DNA of 64,000 nucleotides from Saprospiraceae bacterium UBA7687 (GCA_002482845.1 DLGT01000065.1:42012-106011), one strand, 5' to 3'. Positions 25,920 through 35,007 are shown, counted from the stretch's first letter. The notes: a model not told the origin generated them from the sequence alone. Program-made: numbers and translations.

Positions 25920-27356
25920 ATGAAGCAAATTTTAATATTCTCCATAAGTATTTTTCTGTTTTCACTGAGTTGCTCTCCCAAAATAGTCGAGCCCAAAAAA
26001 GCAGATGAAGTAGTAGTAAATGAACCAGAAAAACAAGAACCATTATCGCCATGCGCCGGATTTACTGAATTGTCTGGAGAAGATAGAGGCAATGCAGAGA
26101 CTGCTTTTGTTTTATATAGAGATTTTCTTAAAGTTAAAAATTATAAAGAAGCTTTAGAACAATGGAAAATTGCATATTATCTTGCTCCGGGTTCCAACGG
26201 TAGAGTGAAATATCACTTTGAGGATGGAGTTGCTATTTACAAGAATCTGTATGACAATACTATTGACAAAAAATTGAAGTCTGCATATGTCGATACAATT
26301 ATGATGATTTATGACAAACGTAAGGAGTGTTTTGGAGATGAAGCTTATGTAAATGGTCTAAAAGCTTTCGATTATTATTATCATTATAGCGATTATACTA
26401 CAGAGCAAAATGTTTATGCATTATTTAAGACAAACTTTGATGTCAAAGGTAAAAATGCTGATTATTTTGTTGTAAATCCTTTTACAAAAGTGCTTTATGA
26501 TGGCGTTGTAGCAGGTACCATTACAGCAGATGAAGGTAGAAAGTATACAACTTTAATTTTTGAAACAATCAAGCAAGGTCTGTCTACTTGTAAAGGGGCT
26601 GGGTGTGATTCTTGGAATATCATCAATGAATACGCTCCAGTTATCTTAGAAGGTTTGGAAGGCGTTGATGGGTTTTATGATTGTAATTATTATACCGAAA
26701 AGTATTACAATCTTTATACTGCTTATCCAGATAGTTGTGAAATTATAAATCTCGCTTATGCTAGAATGCTTAGAGGTAATTGCCTTGAGACTGATGCTAA
26801 ACTACTTGAACTGAAGAATGTGAAAACCAAAAAATGTTATGAAGCACCACCTGCATTGAGTTGTGCTGCGCAAGGAAATGAACATTATAGTCAAGGTAAA
26901 TATTCTAAAGCAATTGATTCATATCTCGACTGTGTTGAAAGTGCTACGGAAAATGAAGCAAAAGCAAAATACTTAATCCTTATTGCAAAGATTTATTATC
27001 GTGATTTAAAGAACTACACTAAATCTAGAAAGTATGCCTTAGACGCTGCGAGATTAAAATCTTCTTGGGGCGAACCATATATGCTTATCGGAAATCTTTA
27101 TGCTTCAAGTGGACCATTATGTGGACCGGGAAGAGGGTGGGAAAGTCAAGTCGTTACATGGCCTGCCATTGATATGTGGACTAAAGCAAAAAATGTAGAA
27201 CCACGACTTTCAAGTGAAGCAAATCAACTAATCGCAAGATACAAACAATATATGCCTAAAAAGGAGGACATTTTTTTTAGGGGTGTTAAAGCTGGAGATT
27301 CATATTTTGTCCCGTGTTGGATTCAAGAAAGTACAACAATCAGAACAGCAGATTAG
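25920..27356 (+). CDS. TPR lipoprotein, paralogue of the preceding gene
   Basis: From ATG 25920 the product has 478 residues and a lipoprotein signal (IFSISIFLFSLSC, Cys18); the longer frame from 25887 has no signal and overlaps the promoter element. The domain plan copies the upstream protein: NAETAFVLYRDFLKVKNYKEALEQWKIAYYLAPGSNGRVKYHFEDG, a TPR unit at about residue 325 (GNEHYSQGKYSKAIDSYLDC), then PYMLIGNLYASSGPLCG and a final VPCWIQESTTIRT. One copy is a soluble secreted protein and this one is lipid-anchored. It has its own promoter. Function is unknown. Confidence 0.82.
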   Translation: MKQILIFSISIFLFSLSCSPKIVEPKKADEVVVNEPEKQEPLSPCAGFTELSGEDRGNAETAFVLYRDFLKVKNYKEALEQWKIAYYLAPGSNGRVKYHFEDGVAIYKNLYDNTIDKKLKSAYVDTIMMIYDKRKECFGDEAYVNGLKAFDYYYHYSDYTTEQNVYALFKTNFDVKGKNADYFVVNPFTKVLYDGVVAGTITADEGRKYTTLIFETIKQGLSTCKGAGCDSWNIINEYAPVILEGLEGVDGFYDCNYYTEKYYNLYTAYPDSCEIINLAYARMLRGNCLETDAKLLELKNVKTKKCYEAPPALSCAAQGNEHYSQGKYSKAIDSYLDCVESATENEAKAKYLILIAKIYYRDLKNYTKSRKYALDAARLKSSWGEPYMLIGNLYASSGPLCGPGRGWESQVVTWPAIDMWTKAKNVEPRLSSEANQLIARYKQYMPKKEDIFFRGVKAGDSYFVPCWIQESTTIRTAD

Positions 27357-27374
27357 ATTATATTTTATTAGAAA

Positions 27375-27413
27375 ACCCATATCATTTAAAGTTCAATTTA
27401 AAATGATGTGGGT
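27375..27413. terminator. Bidirectional hairpin between TPR and STAS genes
   Basis: ACCCATATCATTT and AATGATGTGGGT arms form a stem of about 16 bp with one bulge and a 6-base loop. On the minus strand it ends in a short T-run, so it suits the convergent STAS gene best. Confidence 0.65.
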
Positions 27414-27459
27414 ATTCTATGATATTGGTTGAATTTTTAAATATAAGAAAGAACAATGA

Positions 27460-27843
27460 TTATTCATCTTCACCAGCTGCAGTAAGTTCTTTTTCAATAT
27501 CTTCCATAAAAACAAAATCAACTGACTCTTCTACGGTTGGCACAATGTTTAGGATCGATTCAAGTCTTGAGATTTCTATTAATTTTTTAACAGCAGGATG
27601 ATTTGCCCCTGTTAATACAAAACAACCATAATCTTTCCAGAGCCTATTCGCTGTCAAAATGGCGCTTAAACCTGACGAATCGACATACTTTACATCAGTG
27701 ATGTCTAAGATAAGGTTTCTTACACCTTCATTTCTGAAAAAAACGAATTCTGACTTAAGATCAGGCGCTAAAATTGAGTTAAGATTCTCTTCATCAAGCT
27801 TTAGTATGGTATACCTATCTGTTTTATCTAATGTAAACTTCAT
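27460..27843 (-). CDS. STAS-domain anti-sigma-factor antagonist-like protein
   Basis: From the ATG at 27843 the protein has 127 residues and is a single STAS domain: MKFTLDKTDRYTILKLDEENLNSILAPDLKSEF, then ILDITDVKYVDSSGLSAILTANRLWKDYGCFVLTG. The DSSGL motif holds the Ser57 that is phosphorylated in SpoIIAA-type antagonists. An acidic tail (EDIEKELTAAGEDE) is extra. No partner anti-sigma kinase gene lies next to it. In Bacteroidota such proteins take part in partner switching, but the target here is unknown. Confidence 0.9.
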   Translation of the reverse strand: MKFTLDKTDRYTILKLDEENLNSILAPDLKSEFVFFRNEGVRNLILDITDVKYVDSSGLSAILTANRLWKDYGCFVLTGANHPAVKKLIEISRLESILNIVPTVEESVDFVFMEDIEKELTAAGEDE

Positions 27844-27928
27844 TATTATTAATATTAAATGATGTACTGTAATGTGTTGACAATAATTATTGAAACTAAA
27901 TTCCAAATCATTTATTGTCAAGGACCCG

Positions 27929-27936
27929 CAAAAGTA
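27929..27936 (-). promoter_or_regulatory. -7 element of the STAS gene promoter
   Basis: The complement reads TACTTTTG, a full TAnnTTTG match. It implies a leader of about 80 nt for the STAS gene. Confidence 0.5.
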
Positions 27937-28401
27937 CGAAAATTTAAATAGTTTTTTGTCACCATTTCTAAAATTAGTCAGAGATTGTATTGAAAAATGA
28001 GATCAAGATCATTATTTATGGGATAAAGTATTAAAAATTAGGTTGAAAAGCATAAAGAATAATTATAATGTATTAATTTTGTTCTGCAATTTTAACAATT
28101 ACTTATTATTTTAGCCGACAATGCGAGGTTAATGATTGGTTAAAAACCAATATTTTTATATTTTCTTATTGATGCTAATAATTATATACCTTATATTTAC
28201 ACTTAATTATTTGTAATATGTAAAGTATGACAGTTTAGCAGGTAATTTTATAGTGGCATGGTTTTGTACTAAATAAATAACATCAACATCTTACCACTTT
28301 TTTTGTTAATGAAAATTAATGAGATCAAAAATGTGGTCTCATATTTTAAAAGTGTTAGTTGTCAGAATTTGTTAGCAATAATAAACTTAAAAAGGGGTTA
28401 A
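27937..28401. other. Gene-free region upstream of clpC
   Basis: This AT-rich spacer separates the divergent STAS and clpC genes. I see no tRNA, repeat or open frame. A TAATTTTG at 28074-28081 could be a clpC -7 element with a long leader. An AAGGGG lies just before the clpC ATG. No heat-shock operator (for example an HrcA CIRCE repeat) was recognised. Confidence 0.4.
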
Positions 28402-30954
28402 ATGAACAACAGGAAGTTTTCACCAAAAGTAAAAAAAATAATACAATTAAGTCGTGAAGAAGCTATAAGGCTTGGTCATGATTATATTGGGACGGAGCAT
28501 TTTTTGCTTGGTCTGATACAAGAGAAAGATAGTCTTTCTGTAAAGGTTTTGGATTCATTAGAAGTCAATATAAATGAACTGAAGCATAAAATTGAAAAAA
28601 CACATGTTCCAAGACAAGAAGAAGAACTTGGTTACAATTATGGAAGTATTCCACTTAACAAACACGCAGAAAAGGTTTTGAAGGTTACTTCCCTTGAAGC
28701 AAAGGTTTATAAAAGTGATGAGATAAAGCCAGAACATCTAATGCTTTCTATACTGAAGCATGAGGAGAATATTGCGAATAAGATTTTGAGTGATTTTAAT
28801 GTAGATTATGATTCATTCAAGGCAGAGATGGAGTACGTTAGACAAGAACAAGATCCGAATGCACCTGATTTTATGAATCAAGCCCCATCTGATTCAAATC
28901 TTCCAATGGACGATGACGATTCTGGTGATCAATATGGCAATACTCGAAAAGCAACTGGAAAGTCTAGAACTCCAGTTCTTGATAATTTTGGAAGAGACGT
29001 ATCTAGACTTGCTGAAGAAGGTAAGTTGGATCCCATCATAGGAAGAGAAGTAGAAATAGAAAGGGTTTCACAGATATTGAGTAGAAGGAAGAAAAATAAT
29101 CCAATCCTTATCGGGGAGCCAGGTGTTGGTAAAACAGCGATCGTAGAAGGGCTTGCTTTGAGAATTATCCAAAGGAAGGTTTCAAGAACATTGTTTAATA
29201 AACGTGTTGTCATGTTAGATTTGGCGGCACTCGTAGCTGGCACTAAATATAGGGGACAGTTTGAAGAAAGAATGAAAGCCATCATGACTGAGCTTGAAAA
29301 AGCAAGAGATATCATTCTTTTTATTGATGAAATTCATACCATTGTAGGAGCAGGAGGCGCTACAGGTTCACTAGATGCATCCAATATATTTAAACCAGCA
29401 TTAGCTCGTGGCGAATTGCAATGTATCGGTGCGTCTACCCTGGATGAATATCGTCAATATATCGAAAAAGATGGTGCTTTAGATAGAAGGTTCCAAAAAG
29501 TAATCGTAGATCCACCTTCTCCAGAAGAAACAGTGCACATCCTTCACAATATAAAAGTGAAGTATGAAGATTTCCACAATGTAAGTTATTCTAATGAAGC
29601 AATTGAAGCTTGTGTAAAACTTAGTGAAAGGTACATTTCAGATAGGTTTTTTCCAGATAAAGCAATAGATGTAATGGATGAAGTGGGGGCAAGAACTCAC
29701 TTAAAAAACATTCATGTACCTAAATATATTGAAGATTTAGAGAAAGAAATCGAGACAGTAAAGGAGCAGAAAAATCAAGCAGTAAAAAGTCAGCAATACG
29801 AGAGAGCAGCTGATCTAAGAGATCAAGAGTCTAAACTTTTGAGAAAGTTAGAGCAGAATAAAGAAGAATGGGAAGAAGAGGCTAAATCTAAAAAATATCC
29901 TGTCAATGAAGACGATATCGCGGAGGTAGTTTCTATGATGACTGGTATCCCTGTGAAACGAGTCGCTCAAAGTGAGTCCAATAAGCTCGTAAAAATGACT
30001 AAGGATCTCGAAGGAATGATCATTGGTCAAGACGAAGCGATCGTAAAAGTAACTAAAGCCATTCAACGTAATAGGGTAGGACTGAAAGATCCGTCCAAAC
30101 CTATTGGTTCGTTTATATTCTTGGGCCCTACTGGTGTGGGTAAGACAGAACTCGCGAAAGCATTGGCTAGATATATATTTGATTCAGAAGATGCTTTAGT
30201 ACGAATTGATATGTCTGAGTACATGGAGAAGTTTTCTATATCAAGATTGATAGGAGCGCCTCCTGGATATGTAGGATACGAAGAAGGTGGACAATTGACC
30301 GAAAAAGTAAGAAGGAAACCTTATTCTGTAATTCTTTTGGATGAAATAGAGAAGGCACATCCAGATGTATATAACATATTACTTCAAGTTTTGGACGATG
30401 GACAATTGACTGATGGTCTTGGACGTAAAGTAGATTTTAAGAATACATTGATTATTATGACATCTAACATAGGTGTTAGACAATTAAAAGATTTCGGACA
30501 AGGACTGGGTTTTGCTACATCTAGCAGACAAGAAAATGCTGAAGAGAATACTAAAGCAGTAATACAAGGAGCTTTAAAGAAAACATTTTCACCAGAATTT
30601 TTGAATAGAATAGACGATGTAGTTATATTCAATAGTTTGGAGCAAGAAGATATTTTCAAAATTATAGAGATCAATCTTAAGCATTTATTCAAACGTATGA
30701 ATAACTTGGATTATGAATTGGTCATGTCTGATGAGGCAAAGAAATTTGTTGCTGAAAAAGGATTTGACCCGCAATTTGGTGCTAGACCTCTTAATAGGGC
30801 AATACAGAAATATGTAGAAGATCCTCTTGCAGAGTTTATACTTGGCGAAAATCCTGAAAAAGGAAGTAAACTTTTGGCTGAGATAAATGAAGAGAAAAAT
30901 GGTATAAAAATTGTACTATTCGCTTCTGCAAACACACATGAAGACATAAAATAA
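28402..30954 (+). CDS. clpC: ATP-dependent Clp protease ATP-binding subunit ClpC
   Basis: The 850-residue protein has the full ClpC plan: N-terminal repeat domain (KFSPKVKKIIQLSREEAIRLGHDYIGTEHFLLGLI), first AAA with Walker A GEPGVGKT at 238-245 and ILFIDEIHTIVGAG, a UVR-like middle segment (QYERAADLRDQESKLLRKLEQ), and second AAA with GPTGVGKT at 575-582 and VILLDEIEKAHPDVYN. An LGF tripeptide at 702-704 fits the ClpP-docking loop. It unfolds substrates for ClpP in the cytoplasm. It is transcribed alone and ends at a strong hairpin. Confidence 0.97.
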   Translation: MNNRKFSPKVKKIIQLSREEAIRLGHDYIGTEHFLLGLIQEKDSLSVKVLDSLEVNINELKHKIEKTHVPRQEEELGYNYGSIPLNKHAEKVLKVTSLEAKVYKSDEIKPEHLMLSILKHEENIANKILSDFNVDYDSFKAEMEYVRQEQDPNAPDFMNQAPSDSNLPMDDDDSGDQYGNTRKATGKSRTPVLDNFGRDVSRLAEEGKLDPIIGREVEIERVSQILSRRKKNNPILIGEPGVGKTAIVEGLALRIIQRKVSRTLFNKRVVMLDLAALVAGTKYRGQFEERMKAIMTELEKARDIILFIDEIHTIVGAGGATGSLDASNIFKPALARGELQCIGASTLDEYRQYIEKDGALDRRFQKVIVDPPSPEETVHILHNIKVKYEDFHNVSYSNEAIEACVKLSERYISDRFFPDKAIDVMDEVGARTHLKNIHVPKYIEDLEKEIETVKEQKNQAVKSQQYERAADLRDQESKLLRKLEQNKEEWEEEAKSKKYPVNEDDIAEVVSMMTGIPVKRVAQSESNKLVKMTKDLEGMIIGQDEAIVKVTKAIQRNRVGLKDPSKPIGSFIFLGPTGVGKTELAKALARYIFDSEDALVRIDMSEYMEKFSISRLIGAPPGYVGYEEGGQLTEKVRRKPYSVILLDEIEKAHPDVYNILLQVLDDGQLTDGLGRKVDFKNTLIIMTSNIGVRQLKDFGQGLGFATSSRQENAEENTKAVIQGALKKTFSPEFLNRIDDVVIFNSLEQEDIFKIIEINLKHLFKRMNNLDYELVMSDEAKKFVAEKGFDPQFGARPLNRAIQKYVEDPLAEFILGENPEKGSKLLAEINEEKNGIKIVLFASANTHEDIK

Positions 30955-30969
30955 GAAATATTGATAAGT

Positions 30970-31004
30970 AAAGTGCATTAATTGAGAGAATTAATGCACT
31001 TTTA
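30970..31004 (+). terminator. Terminator after clpC
   Basis: AAGTGCATTAATT and AATTAATGCACTT make a perfect 13-bp stem with a 5-base loop and a short T-run. Confidence 0.9.
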
Positions 31005-31008
31005 TATT

Positions 31009-31016
31009 TATATTTG
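31009..31016 (+). promoter_or_regulatory. -7 element of the infC promoter
   Basis: TATATTTG matches TAnnTTTG 30 bp before the infC start codon. A TTG at 30982-30984 lies 24 bp upstream, a little far for a -33 element. Confidence 0.6.
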
Positions 31017-31045
31017 CAGAATAATTAAACATAAACAAAAAACAT

Positions 31046-31639
31046 TTGGCAAAAGGTAGAGTACAACCACAATCTAAAGTTCAGGATGACAAGTATAATT
31101 ACAGACTGAATAGAGAGATCACTGTCCCGCGAATCAGATTGGTCGGCGACAATTTAGAAGAATTATCAGAAGCAGCTAATAAGGTTATTGAGCCTGGCGT
31201 TTTTAGTACTTACCAAGTATTAGGCTGGGCAGAGTCATTAGAGCTAGATTTAGTGGAGATTAGTCCAAATGCAGATCCACCAGTTTGTAAAGTCATAGAT
31301 TACAAGAAGTTTATCTATGATAGAAAGAAAAAAGAAAAAGAATTAAAAGCTAAAACAGCTAAAACCGTTATAAAGGAAATCAGATTCGGTCCTAACACTG
31401 ATGATCACGATTTTGACTTTAAGGTAAAGCACGCAATTAAGTTTCTAGAAGATGGAGATAAAATAAAAGCATACGTTCAATTTAAAGGTAGAGCAATTGT
31501 TTTTAAAGATCGTGGTGAATTAATTTTGTTGAGATTTCTGAAAGAACTCGAAGAGCTGGGTGCTGCCGAAGAACTTCCAAAGTTAGAAGGAAAGCGTATG
31601 ATCGTTATGATCTCACCAAAGAAAAAGAAAGTCCAATAA
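31046..31639 (+). CDS. infC: Translation initiation factor IF-3
   Basis: The 197-residue product is a complete IF-3. The N-domain (YRLNREITVPRIRLVGDNLEELSEAANKVIEPGVFSTYQVLGWAESLELDLVEISPNADPPVCKVIDYKKFIYDRKKKEKE) is joined by a lysine-rich linker to the C-domain (VIKEIRFGPNTDDHDFDFKVKHAIKFLEDGDKIKAYVQFKGRAI). It starts at TTG 31046 with no in-frame ATG upstream. A rare start codon is a known feature of infC, where IF-3 discriminates against its own mRNA. rpmI and rplT follow. Confidence 0.97.
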   Translation: MAKGRVQPQSKVQDDKYNYRLNREITVPRIRLVGDNLEELSEAANKVIEPGVFSTYQVLGWAESLELDLVEISPNADPPVCKVIDYKKFIYDRKKKEKELKAKTAKTVIKEIRFGPNTDDHDFDFKVKHAIKFLEDGDKIKAYVQFKGRAIVFKDRGELILLRFLKELEELGAAEELPKLEGKRMIVMISPKKKKVQ

Positions 31640-31784
31640 TTAGAACACTAGATTTTACAGGACGTTAGAATTTATTTTTCAATAAATTTGTAATGTCTGT
31701 GTACTTATCTTTCCATATTAAACAAAATGTTGCACCGGCAAGAAAAAAAGATGTTACTATATATGTAATATTAAATCCTTTGCT

Positions 31785-31792
31785 TACCTTTG
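31785..31792 (+). promoter_or_regulatory. Internal promoter -7 element before rpmI
   Basis: TACCTTTG matches TAnnTTTG 21 bp before the rpmI ATG, in the 173-bp gap after infC. It would give rpmI-rplT expression independent of infC. Confidence 0.55.
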
Positions 31793-31812
31793 CAGCCCTA
31801 AAAGAAGTAGTT

Positions 31813-32007
31813 ATGCCTAAAATGAAAACGCATTCAAGTGCAAAGAAAAGATTCACACTTACTGGAACAGGTAAAGTGAAAAGATTTCAAGCAAATGCAC
31901 GTCACTTGATGAGAAAAAAGTCTAACAAAGCAAAGACCAGATTATTAGGGTCTACACTTGTTAGCGTAGCAGATTCTGCAAAAATCAAAAGATTGCTTTG
32001 TCTGTAA
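31813..32007 (+). CDS. rpmI: 50S ribosomal protein bL35
   Basis: The 64-residue basic protein begins MPKMKTHSSAKKRFTLTGTGKVKRFQANARHLMRKKSNKAKTR, the full bL35 signature. A longer reading frame from 31693 exists, but it runs through the promoter element and has no ribosomal match, so ATG 31813 is used. Gene order infC-rpmI-rplT is conserved across bacteria. Confidence 0.97.
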   Translation: MPKMKTHSSAKKRFTLTGTGKVKRFQANARHLMRKKSNKAKTRLLGSTLVSVADSAKIKRLLCL

Positions 32008-32090
32008 TATTTTAATTTATTTTTTAACGAGAGTACAGGAAAAAAGAATTCCTTTTAAGAGTCCCTGTATTGCACTAAAACACAATAGTT

Positions 32091-32435
32091 ATGCCTAGAT
32101 CAGTTAATTCAGTTGCATCAAGAACAAGAAGAAAAAAAATTCTTAAAGCAGCTAGAGGTTACTTCGGAGCAAGAAGTAAAGTTTACACAGTAGCAAAAAA
32201 TGCTTTAGAGAAAGCATATACCTATGCATTCAGAGACAGAAGAAACAAAAAAAGAGCTTTCAGAAGACTTTGGATCATCAGGATTAATGCAGCTACTAGA
32301 CAATATGGAATGTCATATTCTAAATTTATTTTTGCATTAAACCAAAAAGAAGTAGGTCTTAATAGAAAAGTATTAGCAGACCTTGCTATGAATCACCCTG
32401 AAGCTTTTAAAGCAGTAGTTGATTCTGTAAAATAA
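32091..32435 (+). CDS. rplT: 50S ribosomal protein bL20
   Basis: The 114-residue protein is a full-length bL20: MPRSVNSVASRTRRKKILKAARGYFGARSKVYTVAKNALEKAYTYAFRDRRNKKRAFRRLWIIRINAATRQYGMSYSKF. It binds 23S rRNA early in 50S assembly. In other bacteria bL20 represses its own operon through a leader structure; I did not recognise that structure in the 83-bp rpmI-rplT gap. Confidence 0.97.
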   Translation: MPRSVNSVASRTRRKKILKAARGYFGARSKVYTVAKNALEKAYTYAFRDRRNKKRAFRRLWIIRINAATRQYGMSYSKFIFALNQKEVGLNRKVLADLAMNHPEAFKAVVDSVK

Positions 32436-32457
32436 GTCAATAAACCAATTGAAAACG

Positions 32458-32497
32458 TAAAAAGAGCTTATCATAATGATAGGCTCTTTTTTTTTGT
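32458..32497 (+). terminator. Terminator of the infC-rpmI-rplT operon
   Basis: AAAAAGAGC..TATCA and TGATA.GCTCTTTTT arms with a 3-base loop and nine Ts lie about 25 bp after the rplT stop. The rest of the gap to the tRNA-His terminator (32498-32752) holds nothing I recognise. Confidence 0.9.
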
Positions 32498-32752
32498 ATA
32501 GCTAGGATGCTATTTTTTTGACTTCACCTGTCTAACAAGATTTTTTTGAAAAGCAGACTGATTATCTTCTTATTACGTTTTAGAAAGTGACTACAATTAT
32601 TTAACTTGGTTTTTAAGTAGTGTTGAATTCCTTTTCGAAAAGTTGTATTCCAAAAAGGCTGAATCGGAGTATCTAACTATGAAGTAAATAGCTATAGGAT
32701 ATTATTACAGTTTATTAAATAATTAAAAATTCTTTCTTTTACATAAGTATTA

Positions 32753-32787
32753 TTAAAAAAAAAGACGATCCACTACTGAATCGTCTC
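32753..32787 (-). terminator. Terminator of tRNA-His
   Basis: On the minus strand AGACGAT and ATCGTCT form a 7-bp stem followed by about nine Ts, starting 10 bases after the tRNA 3' end. Confidence 0.85.
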
Positions 32788-32796
32788 TATTTTTTG

Positions 32797-32871
32797 GGAG
32801 GCTAATGGGGCTCGAACCCACGACCCTCGGTACCACAAACCGATGCTCTAACCGACTGAGCTATAACCTCC
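32797..32871 (-). tRNA. tRNA-His (anticodon GTG)
   Basis: The minus strand folds as a full cloverleaf: acceptor GAGGTTA/TAGCCTC, D-arm GCTC/GAGC, anticodon stem TCGGT/ACCGA with loop TTGTGGT (anticodon GTG), and T-arm with TTCGAGC loop. An extra encoded G-1 faces C73, the identity pair for histidyl-tRNA synthetase. The CCA tail is not encoded. Confidence 0.97.
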
Positions 32872-33284
32872 GTCTTACCACAAACCAATCTGCCCTAAGG
32901 CTTCATAAATTTTTAGTGGTGCAAAAGTATAAAACATTTATATAATATGGGTAATATCTAGCATTATTTTATTCAAAAAATATTAAAAGCATTCCTTTTC
33001 TGAATAAGTGATTTTAATTTTTGCTGTTTTTAAGATACATGAAATGTTTAATCAAGTAGGTTTTACTTAACTTCTCGGAGGAGTATTGACTATTGTTATA
33101 TAATTTGTAAAGTTTTAACTTTTTAAATTTGATTAGTTAACCGCTGAACTAACTATTTTGTATTTGCTATCCTTTATTTGCAGCTTATTTTAGGTATGGT
33201 TAAACCTTTCTAATACGTACATGCAGCATGAATTTTAGAAATAGTTATATAACTACATTTATTATAATATATAATATAAACAAA
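32872..33284. other. Gene-free AT-rich region between tRNA-His and the ECF sigma gene
   Basis: No reading frame, repeat or clear hairpin with a T-run is visible here. The tRNA-His promoter should lie in the first 60 bp. The operator-like palindrome and the sigma-gene promoter begin just after this stretch. Confidence 0.4.
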
Positions 33285-33304
33285 AAGTAGAAAAATTACT
33301 ACAC
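33285..33304. promoter_or_regulatory. GTAG-N8-CTAC palindromic operator candidate, site 1
   Basis: AAGTAGAAAAATTACTACAC has GTAG and CTAC arms 8 bp apart. It lies 132 bp before the ECF sigma gene and about 18 bp upstream of a TATCTTTA -7-like element. It matches the other copies in this window in arm sequence, spacing and A-rich centre. Confidence 0.55.
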
Positions 33305-33321
33305 ATTTCATTTCTATAATG

Positions 33322-33329
33322 TATCTTTA
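33322..33329 (+). promoter_or_regulatory. Candidate -7 element for the ECF sigma operon
   Basis: TATCTTTA, identical to the element proposed for gldK, lies about 107 bp before the sigma ATG. It differs from TAnnTTTG only in the last base. Confidence 0.4.
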
Positions 33330-33435
33330 CCCAAAATATAGATGGTTTTTAATCATGGTTTAAAAATATCTATAGATTTTGTTTCTCTATATTTAATAGA
33401 ATTTGCCGATTTGGGCTTGAGTTGATTTGTAAAAT

Positions 33436-33996
33436 ATGTCTTTAAATCAAGAATTAGTATCTGACAATTTTTCAGTGTTGCTACGTGAAAAGCCTGAGCA
33501 AGCACTTCACTCTATGTACCAAAAGTATTATTCGATGCTTTGTTATCAGGTTATGTCTATTCTTAAAGATAGGTCAATTTCAGAAGATATAGTTCAGGAA
33601 GTTTTTCTAGAAATTTGGAAGAAAAGAGAGGAACTTGTCGTTCAGCAATCCATAGAGGGTTATCTAAAGCGCGCTTGTAGAAACCGTACCCTAAATTATA
33701 TCAGAGATAATCATGTAAAATGGGAAGATGAATCTAGTCTTGCTGAACAAGAAGATACAGGGTTTACATTCGAACAATATCTTTCGGCGGAAGAGTTGAA
33801 TCTCAAAATTAACAATGTTATTGCAGAATTGCCAGATAAATGTGGTGTCGTTTTTTCTTTGAGTAGATTTGAAGATATGAGTTATGCTGAAATAGCAAAA
33901 GAACTCAGTATTTCAGTAAAAACCGTTGAAAATCAGATATCTAAAGCATTGAAAATTTTAAGAAGGGAAATATATAAAAAAAGTAGTTTTGAATAG
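33436..33996 (+). CDS. ECF-type RNA polymerase sigma factor
   Basis: The 186-residue protein has sigma region 2 (ALHSMYQKYYSMLCYQVMSILKDRSISEDIVQEVFLEIWKKREEL) and region 4 (IAELPDKCGVVFSLSRFEDMSYAEIAKELSISVKTVENQISKALKILRREI) and lacks regions 1 and 3, as in ECF factors. The FecR-like gene follows after 45 bp, and a TonB receptor with an STN domain after that, so this is the FecI-type sigma of a cell-surface-signalling unit. It would direct RNA polymerase to the receptor operon when the FecR protein releases it. Confidence 0.95.
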   Translation: MSLNQELVSDNFSVLLREKPEQALHSMYQKYYSMLCYQVMSILKDRSISEDIVQEVFLEIWKKREELVVQQSIEGYLKRACRNRTLNYIRDNHVKWEDESSLAEQEDTGFTFEQYLSAEELNLKINNVIAELPDKCGVVFSLSRFEDMSYAEIAKELSISVKTVENQISKALKILRREIYKKSSFE

Positions 33997-34041
33997 GGGT
34001 TTCCCTGTTATATGGTGTCATATTATTGAAAAGTGATATAA

Positions 34042-35007
34042 ATGAATTATTCAGATAAGCTGAAATATGTACAAAAGTACCTAACTGATGAAATGACTTC
34101 ATCGGAAAAGGAAAGTTTTGTCACTTGGGTAGACGAGAGTGAAGAGAATAAAATCCTTTATGAGCAGTTAGGTGGCATATGGGATAATGCAACTTATATC
34201 CAGTCAGAAGAATTTAATTATGAAGACGCATACAACAAACATTTATCTTTATTGAACAAACCAAAGACAATTGAAAGAAGCGCTAAAATCGTTAAGTTCA
34301 ATTACTTTAGATCTATAGCCGCAGTTTTGGTCTTTGCATTACTAAGTATCGCAGTATTTAAATGGTCGTTTGACGGACAGATTATTGAAGCTAAAGAAGA
34401 AAGTATTTTTGTTACATTAGAAGATGGTACCAATGTTTGGTTAGATAAAGATTCAAAACTACAAATTTCAAAAATGACTGAAAATTCTAGACTAGTGAAG
34501 CTAGTTGGGAAGGCATTTTTTGATGTAGCTCACCAAAATAACAATCCTTTCAAAATAGAAACTAAAAATGCTGAAATTAAAGTTTTGGGCACCAAGTTTT
34601 TAGTAGATACAAAGGCAGAATTGGTAAATGTAAAGGAAGGAAAAGTTGAAGTATCTAATCAGCAAAAAGCTGTAATCCTAACAAAAAATCAATCAGTATC
34701 GTTTAAGGATAGAGTAGTATCTGACATAAAGGATGAAACATTCAATACTAATTTGCTTTGGTTTAATGAAGATTTAGTATTCGATAATGTAGCATTTGAC
34801 AAGGTAATTTCTGATATTTCTAAGGAATACGCACTTACCATAGAGTTACCTGAACAAAATAATTGGAAAAATTGTGGCTTTACGTCAGGCTCGTTAAAGG
34901 GCAATACCATCGAACAGATAATAATGATACTTGAGATCACCTATGAGTTAGAATACACTAAAATAAGTCCTAATTCATACAAATTCACAAAAGTCAATTG
35001 TAAATAA
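34042..35007 (+). CDS. FecR-family anti-sigma factor
   Basis: The 321-residue protein has a cytoplasmic N-terminal part (residues 1-85) that should bind the sigma factor and one membrane helix at about 90-109 (IAAVLVFALLSIAVFKW). The periplasmic FecR domain follows (FVTLEDGTNVWLDKDSKLQISKMTENSRLVKLVGKAFFDVAHQNNNPFKIETKNAEIKVLGTKFLVDT), then a C-terminal DUF4974-like domain (FDNVAFDKVISDISKEYALTIELPEQ). In this family the C-terminal domain senses the STN domain of the partner TonB receptor, here the next gene. Confidence 0.95.
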   Translation: MNYSDKLKYVQKYLTDEMTSSEKESFVTWVDESEENKILYEQLGGIWDNATYIQSEEFNYEDAYNKHLSLLNKPKTIERSAKIVKFNYFRSIAAVLVFALLSIAVFKWSFDGQIIEAKEESIFVTLEDGTNVWLDKDSKLQISKMTENSRLVKLVGKAFFDVAHQNNNPFKIETKNAEIKVLGTKFLVDTKAELVNVKEGKVEVSNQQKAVILTKNQSVSFKDRVVSDIKDETFNTNLLWFNEDLVFDNVAFDKVISDISKEYALTIELPEQNNWKNCGFTSGSLKGNTIEQIIMILEITYELEYTKISPNSYKFTKVNCK

